A stretch of DNA of 26,056 nt from contig JALLBK010000272.1 of NCBI GenBank assembly GCA_036940085.1, positions 1 through 26,056 on the forward strand, in the 5' to 3' direction. Below are positions 1 through 7,003 of this stretch, one piece after another. This DNA is from Discostella pseudostelligera (Eukaryota > Bacillariophyta > Thalassiosirophyceae > Thalassiosirales > Thalassiosiraceae). The notes under the pieces were generated by a model. The model was not told the origin of the DNA, made no database searches, and worked only from the letters and a program-made list of their open reading frames with translations. Position 1 is the first letter of the stretch. Every line of letters begins with the position of its first letter. The position numbers were made by a program, and so were the translations under genes.

Positions 1-2061
1 AGGATTTGTGGCAATGTTGCTGATCCCTTTTGGGAACAACATTTTGGTTACCCTCTTGTCTTTCATCCGAAGGTAATGGTGGATCACCTTAGCGTTGTGT
101 GCTACTGCCTCGATAGCTCTCTTGTTTGGCACGAAATTCCTTGGTTTGGAGCAATAAAAGAACTGGTTATAGGGGATGTTCAAAGATAATATTTCAATAA
201 AATTGTGGGCAAAATTTGAAATCCGAAATTCATTGAGGATCTCAAGAAAGCCAGGATCCTGCACTCGACAGCAAAAACTATCACAGATGATCTTGACAAA
301 TCCTTCTGCACCCAAGTCAATCCGAAATTCATTGAGGATCTCAAGAAAGCCAGGATCCTGCACTCGACAGCAGAAACTATCACAGATGATCTTCCGGAAT
401 CCTTTAGTGCCCAAACTTTGATGTAAATCTTCGAAAAGCATGTCATATTTCAAGAGATCAAGGTAGCATGTTCCGCTCGTTAAAATTTTTTCAAGACATT
501 TCTTATCAATGTTATTCCATTTGACAAGAAAAGCCTGTATCTCCGGTTGATTCGCAGGAACATGTCGAAGATGCATATGCTTGTTTTCAAGCCAACCATC
601 ATCACGATCATATAGCAATTTGGAAATGAATACTTTGCTTGCATGCCGATCCATTATCTCTTGTTGAGATTGTCCCGTTGCAGTCGCAATGTATTCATCA
701 AGAATAGATTCGTCAATCATCTCGTAACCACCTCCGTGAAGTGATAAAAAGCATCGAGCAATTCCGTTTATGATACCAATGGTTTCTTTGAATTCATTGC
801 GTCCTGCTTCGCCGGAATAATAATGCGCAGAAGGGTGGTTCCGTCCTTCAAAGACACAAAACTCACGTCCACAATATTCAGTGCCAATCAATTTATATAC
901 AGCAACATTGTTTTGCGGGGATAGATCTTTGATCTTCTTGACCAATCCTAATTCCTTTGCTTTATTGAAGGCTTGTTGAGGTGGTTTTCCGGCAATGTAG
1001 ACTAATGGAACTGCTTTATCATCATAAATATCAAGATGAATCGACAGCCGTCTCATATAATCAGTGACAAGGAGCTCCTGCTCGGAGATCTTATTCATAA
1101 CATTCCAGTTGATGATGGAATTGACTGTTCTCGAGCTCAATTGGACTAAATCAATCCACGCAACCATGTCTTCATCGTAGTATCCATTTTTGGACAACCC
1201 CTTCAAGATTTCCCGTTCTGTTGAACCAATTTTGTTCTCTGAATCGTTGGATATTGGATACTGTGCAAGAACAATCAAACGTTTCCCAATTGTTGGTTGA
1301 CGGATGAATACCTTTACATTGCTTCTGTTTCCAATGACAACACTGTACATAACATCGAGCACATCGTTTGGGATAGCAATGTGTCTAGTCGGTGGTACCT
1401 TGGATCTTTTATCAGGTGTATCCGTATCATTGATACGCTCTCCATCAAGTAGGAAGCGGAGAGACTTCATATCGACACAATTCCATTGCGCATAGGCAGT
1501 AAAGACCTTGGACATCTTTGTGGACTGTTTGATTTTGAACATGGTCTCTTCGCCGGATTGATCCTTGACGCGGATGGTGATGGGCTCGTTGGAGGCATTG
1601 GAGCTGATGGTTTTGGCTTCGACATTGATACTGGTGCGTTGCTCCCACTTAACTACAAAGGATACTAGGTCAGACAATGACAATCGACAGCATTTCCTCA
1701 GATTCATAACAACTGATGCTGGTAGCCGACTCTCTAAAACATGTCGCTTAAGCTTCGTATTGTACTGTAATTGCCTCATATTTTTGCGCAGGAGTTGCTC
1801 CCACTTTTCTGGCATATACATGAGATCTGAAAGTGACAATCGACGGAATTTCCTCAACAGCACAAGAACAGATGTTGGTAAACGTTTCTGCATAAACACC
1901 TTCCTATTGCGACGTAACAATTGATGAGGTGTGTGTTCCTCATCATGTGCATGACAATAGTGGCAATATCCTAAATAATACGGTGTCAAACGAACAAACT
2001 CTTTCAAGTCAAGATTCCCCCCTCGAGAGCAAAATAGATCATACCTCCTCTCCTTCTTCAG
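1..2061 (-). CDS. SUMO-like-domain protein of unknown function (partial, runs off left edge)
   Basis: An uninterrupted minus-strand frame of 687 codons enters from 2061 and leaves at base 1 without a stop, so the C-terminus is missing. I recognise only one domain: about 1581 down to 1321 reads like SUMO/ubiquitin-like Rad60-SLD, starting ITIRVKDQSGEE, with the SLRFLLDGERI core and a DVLDVMYSVV last strand. The usual GG processing end is absent (IGN then sequence continues), so it is not a modifier that can be conjugated. Before it lie a CHYCHAHDEEH stretch and two copies of a roughly 55-residue unit (RLPxSV...LRKxxRLSLSDL...KWEQ). After it come about 440 residues I cannot assign, including a 33-residue tandem duplication. 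The start is unresolved: the frame opens inside a duplicated block, and an upstream ATG at 2439 with a short leader may be an earlier exon. Could be a gene-family copy or a domesticated element protein. Confidence 0.7.
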   Translation of the reverse strand, partial: MKKERRYDLFCSRGGNLDLKEFVRLTPYYLGYCHYCHAHDEEHTPHQLLRRNRKVFMQKRLPTSVLVLLRKFRRLSLSDLMYMPEKWEQLLRKNMRQLQYNTKLKRHVLESRLPASVVMNLRKCCRLSLSDLVSFVVKWEQRTSINVEAKTISSNASNEPITIRVKDQSGEETMFKIKQSTKMSKVFTAYAQWNCVDMKSLRFLLDGERINDTDTPDKRSKVPPTRHIAIPNDVLDVMYSVVIGNRSNVKVFIRQPTIGKRLIVLAQYPISNDSENKIGSTEREILKGLSKNGYYDEDMVAWIDLVQLSSRTVNSIINWNVMNKISEQELLVTDYMRRLSIHLDIYDDKAVPLVYIAGKPPQQAFNKAKELGLVKKIKDLSPQNNVAVYKLIGTEYCGREFCVFEGRNHPSAHYYSGEAGRNEFKETIGIINGIARCFLSLHGGGYEMIDESILDEYIATATGQSQQEIMDRHASKVFISKLLYDRDDGWLENKHMHLRHVPANQPEIQAFLVKWNNIDKKCLEKILTSGTCYLDLLKYDMLFEDLHQSLGTKGFRKIICDSFCCRVQDPGFLEILNEFRIDLGAEGFVKIICDSFCCRVQDPGFLEILNEFRISNFAHNFIEILSLNIPYNQFFYCSKPRNFVPNKRAIEAVAHNAKVIHHYLRMKDKRVTKMLFPKGISNIATNP
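220..393. repeat. 99-bp in-frame tandem duplication
   Basis: Bases 220-294 and 319-393 match over 75 bp with one difference (AAAAA versus AGAAA context), at a period of exactly 99 bp. Weaker similarity fills the spacer. On the minus strand each unit encodes 33 residues beginning KIICDSFCCRVQDPGF, so the frame is kept. Near identity points to a recent event, or to an assembly error. Confidence 0.95.
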
Positions 2062-2270
2062 CTACACTTCCTACTCCCCAAACTCCATGGTGTCCCTGTG
2101 TGCCAACAACAAAGATGACAATTGATGACAAACAACGGTGAGAATTACTCTCAATTCAATGCAAACGAAAAAAATTGCAAGAGATTCCCCCCTCGAGAGC
2201 AAAATAGATCATACCTCCTCTCCTTCTTCAGCTACACCTCCTACTCCCCAAACTCCATGGTGTCCCTGTG
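2012..2270. repeat. 89-bp direct repeat, period 170 bp, containing an exon-like unit
   Basis: Bases 2012-2100 and 2182-2270 are identical except for one base. The 170-bp offset is not a multiple of three. On the minus strand each copy holds a 51-nt segment (GHHGVWGVG[GS]VAEEGEE) preceded by CACAG and followed by GTATGA, that is, a possible acceptor and donor. This looks like duplication of a mini-exon plus flanking intron at the 5' end of the SUMO-like gene. Which copies are spliced is unknown. Confidence 0.85.
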
Positions 2271-2439
2271 ACCAGTCTGAACTTCCTTCCATCTCGCCAA
2301 ATCCATCGACATCAAAGCACTTGGTACTGACGACGACGACATGCTCTACCTTCTCCGCTCCACCAACGTCGAAGAACTTGGCATCAAAGCCAATGGCTGT
2401 CGCGATGGATGAAATGAATGCAATTGAGAGAATCCTCAT
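2209..2439 (-). other. Possible 5' exon(s) of the SUMO-like gene
   Basis: A minus-strand frame starts with ATG at 2439, has a short hydrophobic start (MRILSIAFISSIATAIGFDA), and stops at 2209 just after GAGGAG|GTATGA, a plausible donor. It is in the same strand and orientation as the long frame that opens at 2061. I could not find a single splice chain that joins the two in frame with consensus sites; an acceptor after TTGAAAGAG would give only a 46-nt intron. Treat as a candidate leader exon, not an established gene. Confidence 0.3.
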
Positions 2440-2840
2440 TGTTGTTTCCTATTGAAATTCAATGGCATCGATTTTGAAAAACAATGCGGAAATTTTAAAA
2501 AAGTACCTACTTACTCCATGATTGCTGAGAATGTGGATGTAAAGGGAGCGCGCATCGGTACGACGGTTGGTGGCTTTGGTCTTCTTTCAGTCAATCAAAT
2601 ACTACCCTCCCATTACTCTCCACTCTTCCCAGCCCCCCATCATGTCCGACGACAATCAATTCCTCCTCGACAAATACATTCCATATTGGAAGGACATACG
2701 GATACCGTGACTAGTCTCTCATAGATTGATATGAAAGAGTCGTGTTTGTAAGCTTTTTGATCCGACGATAACAATTGCTTGGGCTTGCTTCCTCTGTCTT
2801 CGAATTTGCCATGCCTAATGGAGATGCCGAAGAACCAAGA
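2440..2840. other. Intergenic, degenerate, with a WD40-like relic
   Basis: No intact gene. On the plus strand the stretch near 2640-2724 reads MSDDNQFLLDKYI in one frame and IHSILEGHTDTVTSLS in another; the second resembles the start of a WD40 blade. A one-base shift would join them, so this may be a broken gene fragment. Part of it recurs at 2908-2945. Confidence 0.4.
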
Positions 2841-2945
2841 TCAGCGTGCATGCAATACCATACTCCGGGAGGACCCGCAATACCATCCTCGTCCAGGAAC
2901 ATGTTCAAAATACATTCCATATTGGAAGGACATACGGATACCGTG
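2672..2945. repeat. 38-bp perfect direct repeat (2672-2709 and 2908-2945)
   Basis: Both copies read AAATACATTCCATATTGGAA and continue identically to GGATACCGTG, 236 bp apart. In one plus-strand frame each encodes IHSILEGHTDTV, a WD40-like turn. The second copy lies inside the last exon of the Tudor-like gene on the opposite strand and is read there as antisense. Confidence 0.95.
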
Positions 2946-5900
2946 GCGATCGGATGCACATACCTCCGAACAACGAAATGCATCCATAAAAGCATCTTCT
3001 TCGTCTGAATCATCATCTAATTCCTCGGGAGATCCTCCAGTGCAGGTTTTATATCTTGAATTCCGACCCGGCTTTAACGGTGAGGAGAACTTCGATGCCT
3101 TCACAATGAGGTCAATTCCATTCAAGCCCGACTGCATCGTCCTTCCTCGGTTCGTCTTCTCTTCGAGCAATAATTTATACAATTCTTCCGGTACGACGTC
3201 GACGTCCAAAATTTCGTTATCCTGATCACCGTTGTCAAACAAAATATGGTAACTCACTTGCCGCCCATGTTCATCCTGCCGAAGTTTGGAATTAAGAACC
3301 TTTCCTGCCATCCACGATCCGTGTAATTCCGGATCAGTGGGGTCAATCCATTTCGCGTACACCCGCGTATGCTTCGTTAGACGGCTCATGGGCGACTGAT
3401 TGGGTAAGGAATAATACAGCTCTAGATCTTTTAGCCATGCTTGATATTGTTCAAGCACCATGATATCTTCCGTGTCGAGATTGAAGCTTCTTGTGCCATC
3501 GTCGAACCTCACATCGTGAATGAGACGTGGACTATCAGTGAATTTGTCTTGGTTTGGAGAGAGTTTGGATGCGATGATTCTTCCAGGGTACCACTGTTTC
3601 TCGGTAATATCAGAACGACGATGAAATGTTAGAGCAGAATGGAACATCCTCAGACATGAAAAGGGGTGATAGCGAATGACTATTATACTCACAGCTCCGT
3701 AGCTTCCGGGATCGTCTTTATTCAGCCATCGAGCAAACACTGTATTTCTAGGAATGTATATCTGCCTACTGTTTGTCGGAACCGACGGCCTAATGGACGG
3801 GTCGAAGTAGTCGGGAAGAGTATCTACATTCCATATTCGATCTTTGGAGGTTTGGAGTACCGATGGATGCAATTCTGTATCGATAATGTATTCATCAAGG
3901 CAGACAACAACCTTTGGCATTGTCGATACAGATGTGCATTTCGCCATGTCCATCATTGATGATGCTGAATCCTCCTCCGTCCAAATGTCTTTCGCCGTGT
4001 CCGTCTCTGTCGATGATGCTGAAATCCCCTCCGTCGAAATGTCGTTCGAATTTGGTGCCCCAACACGGTTCCTGAATTTATCACCTATCGATAGTGCCTG
4101 TATCTGTTTTATTAGGTGACCGAGTTGCAGCTCATGCATGGTGAATTGTCGTAGTTCAGGGAACCTTCGTCCAAGTAGCGTAGCGTCCCGAACGAAATTG
4201 ACGACTTCTTCGCATTGCCAAATATCATCGTGTTTGGATGATCCAGAGATGCTATCGGTATTCCTCTCGGTAGGGTGTAAAGTCATTAATTCTGCCTCAT
4301 AACCCGGATCTGAATCGATCAGGAAAGGTTTTGGTGGTTTCACATTCTCGGAAGACGATGATGTGGTAGGTTGCGTTCTTCCTTGTGCTGGATCTTGGGG
4401 AAGTGATGATGCTGGATTCTTCGCATTATTGAAGTCATAGTCGTCATTCTCATCACTAATCCCTTTGTCTGTAATCCTCTCGGCAAGGTGTAATTTTAGT
4501 AATTCTGCCTCATAACCCGGATCTGAATCGATCAGGAAAGGTTTTGGTGGTTTCGATGCATTGTTATCATCGTCATTATCTGTTTGACGTTTTCTCTTTT
4601 TCACATTCTCGGAAGACGATGATGTGGTAGGTTGCGTTCTTCCTTGTGCTGGATCTTGAGGAAGTGTTGATGCTGGATTCTTCGCATTATTGAGGTCATA
4701 GTCGTCATTCTCATCACTATTCGCTTTATTCAAGACGTTGTCGTCGTTCTCATCACTATGCCCATAAAAATAAACATTGAAACATTGATAAATTTCTGAC
4801 ACAAAACGATGATTCCAGAAAGCAACATGATGAGCTTGGTGCAAACATGGTCAATGCAAAAAAAACGTATGATGTACTCACCCCTCAAGGCAGCAGTCTC
4901 ATTGACCTCCACCAAGGTTTCACTTCTCTTATATCTCCACGTTGTCTTGAAGAATCGCACTGGTGTTATTGCTATAGTTGCTGTTGCATCGTCTTCTTCG
5001 AGTAATGTTTCCCCACGCGTAGTATTTCTATTCTTGAATAGTAGCAATACCTCCTTCGCCTTCATACGCCGGTGCATTTTTGTTGCTATTGTCTCCCGCG
5101 ACTGATAAAATTTTGTCATGACAGATCGGTAGAATGGATCACGGAGCGAGAGTATGATGTCAACATTTGGTCGAGGGTAATGCGGTAGATGAGTGGAGGG
5201 ATCTGCTACTGACTTGCTGTTGAAGTTATTACCGTCGGTTTCATCACTATTCGCAGTCAAGTCATTGTCGTCATTCTCATCATAACAACACGCAATAATA
5301 TTGATAGTTTGATAAATACCTGACACAAAAATGATGATTCCAGAGAGTGAGATGATGAGTTTTGGTGCAAATATGGTCGTTGCAAAAAACGTAACACTCA
5401 CTCCTCAAGGCAGCAGTCTCATCGACCTCCACCAAGGGTCCCTCCACCCAGTTATTTAAGTTATACCTCGTCACTGATTTGAAGAACCGCACTGGTGTTA
5501 TTGCTGTAGTTGTTGTTGCATCGTCTTCTTCGTGTAAAGTTTCCCCAAGCGTAATATTTCTATTTTTGAAAAGTAGCAATGCCTCCTTCGCCATCTTCTC
5601 AAGCTGGTGCATTTTTGTTCCTGTTGTCTCCAACGATAGAATCTTCGTCATGACAGATAGGAAGAATGGATTTTTGTACGAGAGTAGGATGTCAACATTT
5701 GGTCGAGGTTGTTGTGGTAGATGTGTGGAGGGACCTGCTGCTGACTTGTTTTCAAAGTCATTGCCGTCGTTATCATCACTATTCGCTGTAAAGTCATTGC
5801 CGTCATTCGCATTACTATTCGCAGTCAAGTCAATGACGTCGTTCTCATTTCTATTCGCAGTGAAGTCATTGCCGTCATTCGCATTACTATTTGCAGCTAT

Positions 5901-6438
5901 GTCATTGTCCACATTCACATCAACATTATTCGATTCAAGAGTAGTTTTCATCCAAAGGGTAGCAGAATCCATCCTTCGATACATGTCATTATGAATTTCT
6001 GATACGAAAAAAAACAATGATTCCACAGATTGATATGATGAGCTTTGATGCAAATGAAAGTTGCGAAGACGGGGGGTCAACAGTAGCACGCTCTTACTTT
6101 TCAAGGCTGCCTTCTCATCGACCTCCACAAATGACCCATTTACTTCATATACCGATAGGGGCTTGAAGAATCGCACTGGTGCCGTTGTAGTTGTTGCTGC
6201 TGCATCATTATTTTCATCTAATGTTTCCCCATGTGTGATTCTATTCTTGAATAGTAGCAATGCCTTATTCGCCATCTTAGCCACACGCCTTTTCGGTCCC
6301 GTTGTTATTGTTGTCCCCAACGACTGATAAAATTTCGTCATGACAGATCGGTAGAATGGATCTTTGAGTGAGAGTATGATGTCAATATTTGGTCGAGGTT
6401 GGTGTGGTAGATTATGAGAGGATGGATCTGCTGCTGAC

Positions 6439-6478
<40 letters not shown>

Positions 6479-6593
6479 CGGCGCTCATGCTAGTACTATT
6501 ACCGCCATTCTCATTCAGTTGGATCCGTTGTGGTGGCTGTGCCTGAGGAGGCGGCAAATTATTGATATTTCGGTGAATACTAGTAGGTTCCAT
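2841..6593 (-). CDS. Tandem Tudor-like (Royal family) domain protein, five exons
   Basis: Exons on the minus strand: 6593-6098, 5998-5402, 5319-4882, 4795-3693, 3593-2841. Joined they give 1128 codons with no stop, which supports the model. Introns are 99, 82, 86 and 99 nt, with donors GTAAGA or GTGAGT and acceptors TCAG/ACAG. Residues 1-510 are three copies of one module (PRPNxDIxLS, FLSVMTK or FYRSVMTK, ALLLFKNR, GETL, APVRFFK or TPVRFFK, VEVDE or VEVNE) with an Asn12 run near residue 40 and Asp/Asn-rich linkers. Exon 4 holds two copies of a Ser/Pro-rich block with KKRKRQ, a possible nuclear signal. Two Tudor-like folds follow (about 862-922, FARW...WYPGRI...VRFDDG; 955-1012, VYAKW...WMAGKV...ILFDNGD). 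This suggests reading of methylated histones or proteins in the nucleus; that is inference. The last 45 residues overlap a foreign-looking repeat and may be acquired. Confidence 0.8.
3594..3692 (-). other. In-frame 99-nt intron splitting the first Tudor-like domain
   Basis: GTGAGT donor at 3692 and ACAG acceptor ending at 3594 on the minus strand. The intron is 33 codons long with no stop, so retention would insert VSIIVIRY... between GSYGA and WYPGRI. Removing it restores the domain pattern and its conserved aromatic spacing, which is why I call it an intron. Confidence 0.75.
4287..4720. repeat. Internal duplication in exon 4 of the Tudor-like gene
   Basis: Two blocks of about 170-220 bp (roughly 4287-4458 and 4500-4720) are nearly identical. 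Each encodes DENDDYD...NAKNPAS, LPQDPAQGRTQPTTSSSSEN and KPPKPFLIDSDPGYEAEL. The 4500-4720 copy has an extra piece encoding KKRKRQTDNDDDNNAS. Confidence 0.9.
4796..6097 (-). repeat. Homologous introns of the triplicated exon-intron module
   Basis: The introns at 5999-6097, 5320-5401 and 4796-4881 follow three related exons, are all phase 1, and share sequence: a GCACCAAA or GCATCAAA box, CTCATCAT, then TGGAATCAT, T-runs and TCAG. Intron sharing means that the duplicated unit was genomic DNA, not a processed transcript. Confidence 0.85.
5755..5898. repeat. Four 36-bp tandem units in exon 2 of the Tudor-like gene
   Basis: Units 5755-5790, 5791-5826, 5827-5862 and 5863-5898 each start AAGTCA(T/A)TG(C/A)CGTC. 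On the minus strand they encode 12-residue repeats of the form NANDGNDFTANS. They form an Asn/Asp-rich linker, likely disordered. Confidence 0.9.
6440..6478. repeat. TTG trinucleotide run (poly-Asn on minus strand)
   Basis: About 12 uninterrupted TTG units; read on the minus strand as AAC they give Asn12 in exon 1 of the Tudor-like gene. Such runs vary in length between alleles. Confidence 0.95.
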
Positions 6594-7003
6594 TGTAGTT
6601 CTTTTGATAGTGACGGAGTTACAATTGTTGGTAGGGCTGTGACTGTGATCTGCTACCGGCGCCGATATGAATATATTTGATGATTATGCCCAAATAAAAA
6701 GATCGCTATTACCAATCGATGACTAGCACATTAGGATAGAGCATTGGCGGCGTTGAGATGGATACGGGCGGTATCGATATGTAATTGGGTTGACCGCCGG
6801 CCATGCAGGCCATTGTCCCGCCTGTTTTGTGCGGCGCCGACAACGAGACGACGATTAGATCCGGGGGGCGGGGCGACCTTCCCGATTTATCAACTTCCCG
6901 CCAATTTTTGCTAATTTTCGCCACCTTCTCGCTTAATACTTCCTCCCGCCAAGAAGTATGGTAGTCGACCTTCGATTTCTCCAGACAAAAGGCAGCACCA
7001 ACC
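6594..7003. promoter_or_regulatory. Shared divergent promoter region, Tudor-like gene and SCYL1
   Basis: About 410 bp between two divergent starts. It contains TTCCCGCCAA at 6895-6904, TTTTCGCCA at 6916-6924 and CTCCCGCCAAG at 6943-6953, matching the E2F-like core seen in three other promoters of this window. A GGGGGGCGGGGCG run lies at 6863-6875. No convincing TATA box. Confidence 0.5.

Noticed and set aside
2775..3225. Plus-strand frames of 77-148 codons opposite the Tudor-like last exon
   Set aside because: Antisense to a well-supported exon; only the short WD40-like piece is of interest and it is reported separately.
4809..6327. Plus-strand frames of 88-171 codons opposite the Tudor-like gene
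   Set aside because: They are antisense shadows of the repeated exons; their similarity to each other only reflects the duplicated minus-strand coding.
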